Shown piece after piece: positions 49,036 to 56,910 of a stretch of DNA of 64,000 bases. Below the pieces are notes generated by a model, which worked only from the letters and a program-made list of their open reading frames with translations, had not been told where the DNA came from and made no database searches. Both the position numbers and the translations under genes were made by a program. The DNA comes from AC-51 sp963749895 (GTDB lineage Bacteria > Actinomycetota > UBA4738 > HRBIN12), in NCBI GenBank assembly GCA_963749895.1, contig CAVVOG010000003.1, positions 434,001-498,000 of the forward strand. The letters are read 5' to 3'. Positions within the stretch are counted from its first letter, which is position 1, and every line of letters starts with the position of its first letter.

Positions 49036-50169
49036 TCAGGCGGTCGCGACGAACGTCGCCGGCTGGTACCCGCAGGCGGGGTCCTCGCCGAGCGCGTCGC
49101 CGAACGCGGCGAAGGCCCGAGCGCGCGAGCCGCCACAGGTGTCGGCGTACTCGCACACGCCGCAGCGCCCGCCGAACTCGGTCGCCCGGATCGACTTGAG
49201 CAAGGGGTGCTCCCGGTACAGCTCGACGATGTTCTCGGTCATCGCGTTCCCGAGGCGGTACGGGAGGAACCCGGCCGGGTACACGTCACCGTCGTGGGAC
49301 ACGAACAGGATGCCCTTCCCGTCGCGGGTGCCCACGCTCTGCGCCCGGGACTTGCCGGGCTCGCCGATCAGCTCGCGCAGGCGCGCCGTCAGGCGCTGGT
49401 AGAGCGGACCGAGCCCGAAGGGGCCCACGGGATCGACGTCCTCGCCGAGTTCGCGACGCTGCGTGACCACCCGTCGGAAGAACGGACCCTCCACGGTCCG
49501 CACGATGAAGCCGTACCTGGACGCGTCGTACAGGAAGTGCGTGACGTCCTCGTTCTCTTCAGGCGTGAGCTCGTCGAGCTCGGAGCCACGACCGACGCGG
49601 ATCAGGTAGAAGACCTCCCAGATGTGGGCGCCCCAGCCCGAGACGAGCGCGGCGATGTCGGCGAGCTGTTCGACGTTGCGGCGCATGATCGTCGTGTTGA
49701 TCTGCACCGTGTGGCCCTCGTCGACCAGCATCCGCACGGCCTCCTCGGTCTTCGCGAAGTGGCCCTCGACCTGCCGGACGCCCTCGTGGGTCGCGGCGTC
49801 GGCGCCGTCCAGGCTGATCGAGACGGTCTTCGAGTCGACCTCGAGCATCCGCTTCGCGATGTCGCGGGTCAGCAGCGGCGTCACGCTGGGCGCGAACCCG
49901 ATCGGCATCCCGTACGAGCGCGCGTGCTCGGCCAGGTCGAACAGGTCCTCGCGCATGAACGGATCCCCGCCGGTGAAGATGATCACCGGGTGACGCGGCG
50001 TGAAGGCATGGAGGTCGTCGATCAGCCGCATGCCCTGCTCGGTCGTGAGCTGACCGGGGAGCGCCCGGTCGATCGCCTCGGCGCGGCAGTGGCGGCAGGC
50101 CAGGTTGCAGGCCTTCGTGGTCTCCCAGAACAACAGGATCGGTGCCTGGTCGAAGTTCACGGGTGACAT
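49036..50169 (-). CDS. Radical SAM/SPASM protein (NirJ/AhbC/AhbD-like)
   Basis: A 377-residue radical SAM enzyme. The SAM [4Fe-4S] motif is C21-x3-C25-x2-C28 (ACNLACRHC). A C-terminal SPASM-type region carries CGVCEYADTCGG and a final Cys (DPACGYQP), expected to bind an auxiliary cluster. The layout matches haem-modifying enzymes (NirJ, AhbC, AhbD) and related TIGR-type SPASM proteins. Its place beside cytochrome and haem genes supports a haem-linked substrate but does not prove it. A GGAGG site precedes the ATG. Peptide modification is the main alternative. Confidence 0.8.
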   Translation of the reverse strand: MSPVNFDQAPILLFWETTKACNLACRHCRAEAIDRALPGQLTTEQGMRLIDDLHAFTPRHPVIIFTGGDPFMREDLFDLAEHARSYGMPIGFAPSVTPLLTRDIAKRMLEVDSKTVSISLDGADAATHEGVRQVEGHFAKTEEAVRMLVDEGHTVQINTTIMRRNVEQLADIAALVSGWGAHIWEVFYLIRVGRGSELDELTPEENEDVTHFLYDASRYGFIVRTVEGPFFRRVVTQRRELGEDVDPVGPFGLGPLYQRLTARLRELIGEPGKSRAQSVGTRDGKGILFVSHDGDVYPAGFLPYRLGNAMTENIVELYREHPLLKSIRATEFGGRCGVCEYADTCGGSRARAFAAFGDALGEDPACGYQPATFVATA

Positions 50170-50221
50170 CGGTCGTCCTCCCTCGGTGGCGGCGTGGATG
50201 GCGGCGGAGCCCCTCGGGAGG

Positions 50222-50821
50222 TCACGTCCGGGCCTCCTGCAGGAGCGCCGAGAGCGCGTCGTCGATGTCGGCGGCGTCGGCGGCGAGCCACCAGATCGCG
50301 TCGTCGGCGGCGAAGAACGCGTGCTGCTGTCCGGTTCCCTCGGTGGTCCACACCCGGGGATCGGTCGCGGATGCGACGGGTGGCGTGAACGGCGTCTCGG
50401 CTCCGGCGATCGCCTCGACCATCCGGGACACGTACCGATCCGCTGCCTCGGGGCGGACAGGGGTGGCGACCCACACGGTCGCGGTCGCCCCGTACCCAGC
50501 GACCTCGGCCTCGGTCATCCGGAACGTGCCGAGGTGCAGGTCGCGGACCTCGCGGAGCGCCTCGGCACCGGTCAGGATCCAAGCCTGATCGAGCGCCCCA
50601 AGGGCCGAGGGCAGGAGCCGGGCGGGCGGAGCCTCGGCCGGCGGGGCGCCCGATGTCACGGGCTGGTACCGCGCCGCCGAGAGGTAGAGGGCAACGATCG
50701 CGATCAGGACCGCGGCCCCCCCCGCGACCACACCGAACCGGTCCCGGAACGATCCGGGACCCGTCCGCGGCGGCGTGTGGGTCGTGGCCTGCATGTCGAA
50801 TCGGTGCTTCTCGACCGGCAT
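50222..50821 (-). CDS. Membrane-anchored protein, function unknown
   Basis: A 199-residue protein with one membrane segment (about 31-50) and an extracytoplasmic domain rich in Ala/Thr/Asp that lacks cysteines and haem motifs. No family recognised. It sits between the radical SAM gene and the CcmG-like gene on the same strand. The ATG at 50821 has no clear ribosome site; the ATG nine codons later (50794) is an alternative. Confidence 0.55.
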   Translation of the reverse strand: MPVEKHRFDMQATTHTPPRTGPGSFRDRFGVVAGGAAVLIAIVALYLSAARYQPVTSGAPPAEAPPARLLPSALGALDQAWILTGAEALREVRDLHLGTFRMTEAEVAGYGATATVWVATPVRPEAADRYVSRMVEAIAGAETPFTPPVASATDPRVWTTEGTGQQHAFFAADDAIWWLAADAADIDDALSALLQEART

Positions 50822-50903
50822 GGTCCGATATCGGTGGGTGTCTCCCTACGGTCCCGTGACCCGGCCCGGGCTGGGACCGGTCCCGGGTGGGGCCGGGACC
50901 GCC

Positions 50904-51521
50904 CTAGGCCGTGATCTGGGACAGGTACGAGGTCAGCGTCTCGGCGTCGGGGAGCACGCCGACGTGCTTGGCCCTGATCGCGCCGTCCGCGTCGATGAAG
51001 AAGGTCTCGGGGTACCCGAGCACCGCGTAGGAGACCGACAGGTCCCCGTTCACGTCGAAGACGCTGTCGTACTCGATCCCGTACCGGTCCTCGAACGCGA
51101 TGGCGTCCTCACGGTTGTCGGTGGTGTCGACGCCCAGGAACACGACCCCCTGGTCGCGCCACGCCTTCTCGGTGGCCGCGAGGATCGGCGCCTCGTCCTT
51201 GCACGGACCGCACCACGACGCCCAGAAGTTCAGGACGACGGGGCTGCCTCGGTAGTCCGACAGGGAGATCTCCCGGTCGCCTCGGAGCGCCGGCAAGGTG
51301 AAATCGGGCGCCGCACGGCCGAACGGGTCCTGCCCGAGGTCGCCAGAGCCCATCGCGCTGACCGCGACCCAGACCACACCCAGCACGAGGGCGAGGATCA
51401 TCCCCGCGACCACCATCCCGCGGGTCCGCGACCCGCTCGGGGGTGGGGCTTCCTCGTCGCCGAGCGGGCGCGGAGGCTCTTCGGTGGAGACGGTGGGTGG
51501 GGTCGGCGGCTGTTCGCTCAT
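50904..51521 (-). CDS. resA: Membrane-anchored thioredoxin of the CcmG/ResA type
   Basis: A 205-residue protein with a Pro-rich cytoplasmic N-terminus, one membrane segment (about 38-58) and a thioredoxin domain with NFWASWCGPCKDEAP (active Cys pair near residues 103-106). PDFTLPALRGDREISLSDYRG and GYPETFFIDADG are typical of ResA/CcmG proteins, which keep apocytochrome CXXCH cysteines reduced before haem attachment. GGGAAGAG precedes the ATG at 51521. It is divergent from the ccm operon, sharing its intergenic region. Confidence 0.92.
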   Translation of the reverse strand: MSEQPPTPPTVSTEEPPRPLGDEEAPPPSGSRTRGMVVAGMILALVLGVVWVAVSAMGSGDLGQDPFGRAAPDFTLPALRGDREISLSDYRGSPVVLNFWASWCGPCKDEAPILAATEKAWRDQGVVFLGVDTTDNREDAIAFEDRYGIEYDSVFDVNGDLSVSYAVLGYPETFFIDADGAIRAKHVGVLPDAETLTSYLSQITA

Positions 51522-51652
51522 CTCTTCCCTCGCAGGCGTTCCTCTAGGCGGCATCGGGGTCGGCTCGGGGTCCGCGTCCACCTTCCCAGGCCAAGGGTCC
51601 CGTCCTCCGTGTCCACGGTCCCCATCAGGAGGGGACCCCCGACCCATGGAGA

Positions 51653-51660
51653 CCCTAGGG
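51653..51660. promoter_or_regulatory. CCCTAGGG palindrome upstream of the ccm operon
   Basis: A perfect 8-nt palindrome (in GACCCTAGGGC) 96 bases upstream of ccmE, in the 227-nt divergent promoter region shared with the ResA-like gene. Same core as the palindromes near the cytochrome and haem-kinase genes. Confidence 0.45.
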
Positions 51661-51748
51661 CTATTTCGGAGGATATGCATGCGAAAAGGGCGAAGGGGAG
51701 TCGAGGAGCCGCCGAGACCCCCTCGCGGACACGGAAGGAGCACCACCG

Positions 51749-52201
51749 ATGTCCCTCACCGAGACGAAGCCGGGCGGAGCCGCCGAGCCCCCCCAGCCAC
51801 CCCCCGACGGGTTCGAGCGTCGCAAGAGCAAGGTGCCGATCATCCTGCTTGGCGTGATCGTGCTTGGGGCGCTGCTCGCCCTGGGCTTCACGATGTTCGG
51901 CAAGTCGGTCAGCTACTACTACACACCGACCGAGGTCCTGGCCCAGGAGGGTGAGGACGTCCGTCTGTCCGGGTCCGTCGTCGACGGGTCGATCGCGACC
52001 GACGCGGCCGCCGGGACCGTCTCGTTCGAGGTCACCGACGGTACGACCGTCGTCCCCGTGGTCTTCACCGGGCCGCGTCCCGACACGCTCCAAGACGACG
52101 GCGAGGCCGTCGCCGAAGGCATGCTCGACGCGCAGGGCGTGTTCCGCGCCGACACCTTGTTCGCCAAGTGCCCGTCGAAGTTCGAGACCAAGGAACCCTG
52201 A
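51749..52201 (+). CDS. ccmE: CcmE-like haem chaperone, Cys variant
   Basis: A 150-residue protein with an N-terminal membrane anchor (about 29-49) and an OB-fold domain (YYTPTEVLAQEGEDVRLSG). CcmE carries haem covalently to CcmF during system I cytochrome c maturation. The haem-binding His of HxxxY is replaced by Cys: LFAKCPSKFE (Cys near residue 140), and the Tyr by Phe. Cys-type CcmE proteins are known from some bacteria and archaea; the Phe is unusual. An AAGGAG site precedes the ATG. First gene of the long operon. Confidence 0.9.
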   Translation: MSLTETKPGGAAEPPQPPPDGFERRKSKVPIILLGVIVLGALLALGFTMFGKSVSYYYTPTEVLAQEGEDVRLSGSVVDGSIATDAAAGTVSFEVTDGTTVVPVVFTGPRPDTLQDDGEAVAEGMLDAQGVFRADTLFAKCPSKFETKEP

Positions 52202-52216
52202 GGAGACCCAATCCCC

Positions 52217-52939
52217 ATGCCTGAGCTGCCGCCGCTCGGGATCCGACTCCAGGGAGTCAGCAAGGCTTTCGGCCGCCAGCTGGCACTCGCCCAGGTCGAC
52301 CTCGACATCGAGCCCGGCTCCTACGTCGCCGTGATGGGCGCGAACGGGGCCGGCAAGACCACGATGATGAAGATCATCTCGGGGCTCGCGGCGCCGACGC
52401 GCGGCAGCGTCACGATCGCCGGCGTCGAGATGCGCAAGGCCGGCCCGGCCCTGCGCGCGAAGGTCGGCTACGTCTCGCACGAGACGATGCTCTACGCGGA
52501 CCTGACGGGCCGCGAGAACCTGAAGTTCCACGCGAAGCTGCTTGGCGCTGGCCCCGAGGCGGTCGACCGGTGCGCCGAGCGGCTCGCGATCACCTCGTTC
52601 CTGGACAAGCCCGTTCGGGCCCTGTCCCGCGGCATGCGTCAGCGGGTCGCCCTGGCCCGGGCGCTGCTGCACGACCCCGCGGTGATGCTGTTCGACGAGC
52701 CGTACACCGGGCTCGACGAGGCCGCCGCGGCCTCGCTGAGCGAGCTCCTCGACGAGCTCGCCACGCCGGAGCGCGTCGTGATGGTGACCCTCCACGACGT
52801 GGCCCGCGCCCTCTCCGGGCCGCAACGCCTGATCGCGCTCTCCGGTGGACGGGTGGTCATGGACCGCCCGATCCACGACCAGACCGACGACGTCGCGGGG
52901 ACCTACCTCGCGCTCCTGCGCGCGGAGGCCGGCCGATGA
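52217..52939 (+). CDS. ccmA: Cytochrome c biogenesis ATP-binding protein CcmA
   Basis: A 240-residue ABC ATPase. Walker A is GANGAGKTT (about 41-49), the signature LSRGMRQRVALARAL (about 136-150), Walker B VMLFDEPYTGLDE. With CcmB and CcmC it drives release of haem-loaded CcmE. The start is an ATG 15 nt after ccmE, and its stop overlaps the ccmB ATG. Confidence 0.93.
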   Translation: MPELPPLGIRLQGVSKAFGRQLALAQVDLDIEPGSYVAVMGANGAGKTTMMKIISGLAAPTRGSVTIAGVEMRKAGPALRAKVGYVSHETMLYADLTGRENLKFHAKLLGAGPEAVDRCAERLAITSFLDKPVRALSRGMRQRVALARALLHDPAVMLFDEPYTGLDEAAAASLSELLDELATPERVVMVTLHDVARALSGPQRLIALSGGRVVMDRPIHDQTDDVAGTYLALLRAEAGR

Positions 52940-53613
52940 CCTGGCTCACCCCCGCTCTCTCCATCGCCGGGAAGGACCTCCGTCTGGAGCTCCGCACCCG
53001 CGACGTCGTCGCGTCGGTCGGTCTGTTCGTGCTGCTGGTCGTCGTGACCGCCTCGTTCGCGTTCCCCACCGACGGTGAGGGCCGGGAGGCGGTCGCGGCC
53101 GGCGTGCTGTGGATGGCGTTCCTGTTCGCCGCGTTGCTCGGGATGAGCCGCTCGATGGCGATCGAGAAGGAGGACGCCTGCCTCGAGGGGCTGCTGACCT
53201 CTCCGGCGCCCCGCGAGTCGATCTTCCTGGGGAAGCTCTTCGCGAACCTGTCCTTCACGTTCGTCGTGGAGCTCGTGATCCTCCCCGTGTTCATCGTGCT
53301 GCTCCGCCTGAGTCCCTCGGGCGGGGTCCCGCTCCTGCTGCTCGGCACGTTCCTGGGGACCTTCGGGCTCGTCACGGTCGGGACGCTGTTCTCGGCGATG
53401 GCCGTGAACACCCGGGGCCGCGAGGCGATCCTGCCGCTGCTGGTGATGCCGGTGTCGATCCCGCTGATGATCGCCGCCGTCAAGGTCAGCGAGGCCGCCT
53501 TCGTCGGGTCGTGGTCCGGCAGCACGACCGCCTGGCTTCTGCTGATGCTCGCCTACGACGCCCTGTTCCTGTTGGTCGCGATCGCGACCTTCCCCTTCGT
53601 GATGGAGGAATAG
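52936..53613 (+). CDS. ccmB: Haem exporter membrane protein CcmB
   Basis: A 225-residue protein with six hydrophobic segments. The N-terminal KDLRLELRTRDVVASVGLF and the SMAIEKEDACLEGLLTSP segment after the second membrane helix match CcmB, the permease partner of CcmA. The start is the ATG overlapping the ccmA stop; longer in-frame extensions would lie inside ccmA. Confidence 0.93.
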   Translation: MTWLTPALSIAGKDLRLELRTRDVVASVGLFVLLVVVTASFAFPTDGEGREAVAAGVLWMAFLFAALLGMSRSMAIEKEDACLEGLLTSPAPRESIFLGKLFANLSFTFVVELVILPVFIVLLRLSPSGGVPLLLLGTFLGTFGLVTVGTLFSAMAVNTRGREAILPLLVMPVSIPLMIAAVKVSEAAFVGSWSGSTTAWLLLMLAYDALFLLVAIATFPFVMEE

Positions 53614-54345
53614 ATGGACACCAGAACCGACGTGCTCGCCGCCCCGTCGGCCGCCTCCGCCGAGGACGCTCGCTCGCTCGAGCGCTCCCGCTGGCGCCGG
53701 CCCCTCGGGGTCGCGACGATCGCCCTGTTCGCGACCTTGATCCCGCTGGCCCTGCTCTGGGCGCCCGAGGACGCGAACCAGGGTCCCGCCCAGCGGATCT
53801 TCTACATCCACGTGCCGGCCGCGTGGATCGGGTTCCTCGCGTTCTTCGTGGTCTTCGTGGGGAGCGTCGCGGTGCTGCTCAAGGGCTCGCGCCGCTGGGA
53901 CGACATCGCCTCGAGCTCCGCGGAGATCGGCACGATCTTCACGACCGCCGTGCTGATCACCGGGCCGCTGTGGGGGCGTCCGGTCTGGGGCGTCTACTGG
54001 ACCTGGGACCCGCGTCTGACCAGCTTCCTGATGCTCTGGCTGATCTACCTGTCCTACCTGGTCCTGCGCGGGTACGTGCCGGACCCCGAGCGTCGGGCGA
54101 AGTTCTCGGCGGTGCTCGGCATCGTCGGGTTCCTGAACGTCCCGATCGTGTACCTGTCCACCCGCTGGTGGCGGTCCGAGCACCCGACCCAGTTCGTCGC
54201 GGAAGACGGTGCGCTGCCCGCCGAGATGCTGTGGGTCCTGCTGCTGGGGGTCGCCACCTTCAGCGTGTTCTACGCCTACCTGATGTCGGTCCGCGTGCGG
54301 ACCGCCCGCCTCCAGGAAGCCGCCGACGAGGAGGTCTTCGCATGA
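53614..54345 (+). CDS. ccmC: Haem exporter/loader protein CcmC
   Basis: A 243-residue membrane protein that attaches haem to CcmE. The tryptophan-rich WWD domain is visible as VWGVYWTWDPRLTS (about 122-135), and flanking His ligands are in YIHVPAAW (about residue 68) and SEHPTQF. About six membrane segments. It starts directly after the ccmB stop and overlaps ccmD by 4 nt. Confidence 0.94.
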   Translation: MDTRTDVLAAPSAASAEDARSLERSRWRRPLGVATIALFATLIPLALLWAPEDANQGPAQRIFYIHVPAAWIGFLAFFVVFVGSVAVLLKGSRRWDDIASSSAEIGTIFTTAVLITGPLWGRPVWGVYWTWDPRLTSFLMLWLIYLSYLVLRGYVPDPERRAKFSAVLGIVGFLNVPIVYLSTRWWRSEHPTQFVAEDGALPAEMLWVLLLGVATFSVFYAYLMSVRVRTARLQEAADEEVFA

Positions 54346-54470
54346 CGCAGGACATCGGCTACGTGATCGCCGCGTACGTCGGCTCCGCCGTGCTGTACGG
54401 GGTCTACATCACCTGGCTGTTCCGCAAGGAGCGTCGCCTCGAGCGATCCGAGGGGGGCGACCTGCGGTGA
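54342..54470 (+). CDS. ccmD: CcmD-like small membrane protein
   Basis: A 42-residue protein with one membrane segment (IAAYVGSAVLYGVYITWLF) and a charged C-terminal tail RKERRLERS. Size, topology and position between ccmC and ccmF identify it as CcmD, which stabilises the CcmABC-CcmE complex. Its ATG overlaps the ccmC stop and its stop overlaps the ccmF GTG. Confidence 0.85.
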   Translation: MTQDIGYVIAAYVGSAVLYGVYITWLFRKERRLERSEGGDLR

Positions 54471-56482
54471 CCTCGAACCTCGGCAACATCGCGCTCCTGC
54501 TGACCCTGGCCGTCGGTCTCTACGCCGTCGTCGTGGGGTTCGCGGGGGCGTTCCGCGGTCGCGAGCTGGCGACCCGCAGCGCCGAGGGCGCCCTGCAGGC
54601 CGCTGCCGTCACGACGACGACCGCCGGGGTCGCCCTGCTGGTCGCGCTGTTCCAGAAGGACTTCTCGATCGAGTACGTCGCCCAGTACACGAGCCTGGAC
54701 CTGTCGCTGTTCTACACGCTGGGGGCGTTCTGGGCCGGCCAGTCCGGATCGCTGCTGCTGTGGGCCTGGATGCTCGGGGTGATCGGCGCGATCGTCGTGG
54801 TGAAGAACCGCCGCACGAACCGCGCGCTGATGCCGTGGGTCGTGCCGATCATCGGCGTCGTCCTGGTGTTCTTCACGGTGCTCGCGACCTTCTACGCGAA
54901 CTCGTTCACGAAGGTGCCGATCCCGCCGCCGGACGGCCAGGGCCTGAACCCGCTCCTGCAGAACTACGGGCAGTGGGTCCACCCGATCTCCCTGTACGCC
55001 GGGTGGGTCGGGTTCACGGTGCCCTTCGCCTTCGCGATGGCAGCCCTGATCACCGGTCGTACCAGCGACGGATGGATCCGGAGCTCTCGCAAGTGGGCGC
55101 TGTGGTCGTGGATCCTGCTGACCGCCGGCATCCTGTTCGGCGCCCGGTGGGCCTACGTCGAGCTCGGCTGGGGCGGGTACTGGGCCTGGGACCCGGTCGA
55201 GAACGCGAGCTTCCTGCCGTGGCTGACCGCCACCGCCTACCTGCACTCGGCGGTCGTCCAGGAGAAGCGCGGCATGATGAAGGCCTGGAACATGGGCCTG
55301 ATCACGGCCACGTTCGCGCTGTCGATCTTCGGGACGTTCCTCACCCGCTCGGGCGTGATCTCCTCGGTGCACGCGTTCGCCGAATCGACGATGGGGCCGC
55401 TGCTGATCGGGTTCACGCTGTTGATCGTCCTGGCGTCCACGCTGCTCACCGTCTGGCGCCTGCCCGAGCTGAAGTCGCAGAACCGCTACGGCGCGGTCCT
55501 GTCGCGCGAGTCGGCGTTCCTGGCCACGAACCTGCTGCTGGTCGCGATGACCGTGGTGGTGTTCTGGGGCACCGTCTACCCGCTGGTCGCCGAGGCGACG
55601 CGCGGGCAGGAACTGACGGTGGGGGCGCCGTTCTTCGAACGCCTGATGGCGCCGCTCGCGATCCTGCTGATGATCGTCGTGGGGATGTGCCCGCTGCTGG
55701 CGTGGCGTCACGCGGACGCACGCCACCTGAAGCGGAACTTCAAGATCCCCGTGGGGGTCGGGGCGCTGACGGCCGCGATCTTGCTGGTCGCCACCGGCTT
55801 CAGCCACCTCGGCGTGGTCGTGGTGCTGGGTCTCGCGGGCTTCGTGCTCACGACGGTGGTCGAGGAGATCCGCCGCGGCCTGCGCGCCCGCCGCGCGGTC
55901 CACGGGGAGTCCTTCGGGCGGGCGTTCGCGAACCTGTTCGCCCTGACGCCGCGCCGCTACGGCGGCCCGATCGTCCACGCGGGCGTGATCGTGATGATCG
56001 TCGGGATCGCGGTGAACGTCGCCTACAAGCAGGAGTTCGAGTCGACGATGCGCGTGGGCGAGACCAAGCCCGCCGGCGGGTACGACATCACGTTCGAGTC
56101 GCTGACCTTCGAGCAGGACCCGCTGAAGTTCTCGCTGATCGGCACGTTCGTCGCCACGGCCCCCGACGGCACGCAGACCACGATCCGGTCGGAGCAGGTG
56201 AGCTTCTCGAACCAGCAGAACGTGACCGAGGTGGGGATCGACGCCGCGATCGGCGCCGACCTCTACGTCGTGATGAACAACGCGGACCCCGGCCAACAGG
56301 TCGCGACGGTGCAGTTCTTCGTAGAGCCCGGCGTCCTGTGGATCTGGGTCGGGATGCTGATCATCGTGATCGGCGGGGTGCTCGCGGCGATCCCGCGCCG
56401 GGCGAACATGCAGATGCCCGAGCCGCGCGAGCGCGGACCCGAGCCGGAACGTGAGCTCGCGGGCGGGGGGGTGTCGGCATGA
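54467..56482 (+). CDS. ccmF: Cytochrome c haem lyase subunit CcmF
   Basis: A 671-residue polytopic protein (about 14-15 membrane segments) that transfers haem from CcmE to apocytochromes. The WWD motif is WGGYWAWDPVENASFLPWL (about 234-252). ANSFTKVPIPPPDG and HPISLYAGWVGFTVPFAF are further conserved parts. The large C-terminal periplasmic domain (about 515-640) ends in a final membrane segment. Starts at a GTG overlapping ccmD and ends overlapping the CcmI-like gene. Confidence 0.95.
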   Translation: MTSNLGNIALLLTLAVGLYAVVVGFAGAFRGRELATRSAEGALQAAAVTTTTAGVALLVALFQKDFSIEYVAQYTSLDLSLFYTLGAFWAGQSGSLLLWAWMLGVIGAIVVVKNRRTNRALMPWVVPIIGVVLVFFTVLATFYANSFTKVPIPPPDGQGLNPLLQNYGQWVHPISLYAGWVGFTVPFAFAMAALITGRTSDGWIRSSRKWALWSWILLTAGILFGARWAYVELGWGGYWAWDPVENASFLPWLTATAYLHSAVVQEKRGMMKAWNMGLITATFALSIFGTFLTRSGVISSVHAFAESTMGPLLIGFTLLIVLASTLLTVWRLPELKSQNRYGAVLSRESAFLATNLLLVAMTVVVFWGTVYPLVAEATRGQELTVGAPFFERLMAPLAILLMIVVGMCPLLAWRHADARHLKRNFKIPVGVGALTAAILLVATGFSHLGVVVVLGLAGFVLTTVVEEIRRGLRARRAVHGESFGRAFANLFALTPRRYGGPIVHAGVIVMIVGIAVNVAYKQEFESTMRVGETKPAGGYDITFESLTFEQDPLKFSLIGTFVATAPDGTQTTIRSEQVSFSNQQNVTEVGIDAAIGADLYVVMNNADPGQQVATVQFFVEPGVLWIWVGMLIIVIGGVLAAIPRRANMQMPEPRERGPEPERELAGGGVSA

Positions 56483-56910
56483 TCTGGGTCGGCACGATCT
56501 CGTTCGTCCTGCTGATGGTGTGCGTGTACCTGATCGCGCGCCCGTACCTGGTGCCGCAGCTGGCGCTCGCGACCGGGGATACCGCGCAGCTCGAGGAGGA
56601 GCGGGCCCGGTTGCGCGGCATGCTCCACGACCTGGAGATGGAGTTCTCGACCGGCAAGCTCGCCGAGATCGAGTACACGGCCCAGCGCGAGAAGCGCGAG
56701 GCCGAGCTCGCCACCGTCGAGGAGGCCCTCGACGAGGCGGCGATCGACGACGCCGAGCCTTTCGGCGACGACGAGTTCGAGGCGATGATCGCGGCCCGCC
56801 GCGAGGCGCTCGCTGGCTCGTCGTGCCCGTCGTGCGCCGGCCCGACCGATCCGCACGACCACTTCTGCCGCGCCTGCGGCGCCGACCTGACCGAGGTGAT
56901 CTCGAGATGA
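56479..56910 (+). CDS. CcmI-like protein with C-terminal zinc ribbon
   Basis: A 143-residue protein: an N-terminal membrane segment (about 4-23), a coiled-coil stretch with LHDLEMEFSTGKLAEIEYTAQ (about 49-69), as in the N-terminal part of CcmI/CycH, and a C-terminal zinc ribbon with CPSC (about 114-117) and CRAC (about 129-132). CcmI is part of the apocytochrome handling machinery. The TPR part of full-length CcmI is missing and replaced by the ribbon. Overlaps ccmF by 4 nt. Confidence 0.75.
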   Translation: MIWVGTISFVLLMVCVYLIARPYLVPQLALATGDTAQLEEERARLRGMLHDLEMEFSTGKLAEIEYTAQREKREAELATVEEALDEAAIDDAEPFGDDEFEAMIAARREALAGSSCPSCAGPTDPHDHFCRACGADLTEVISR

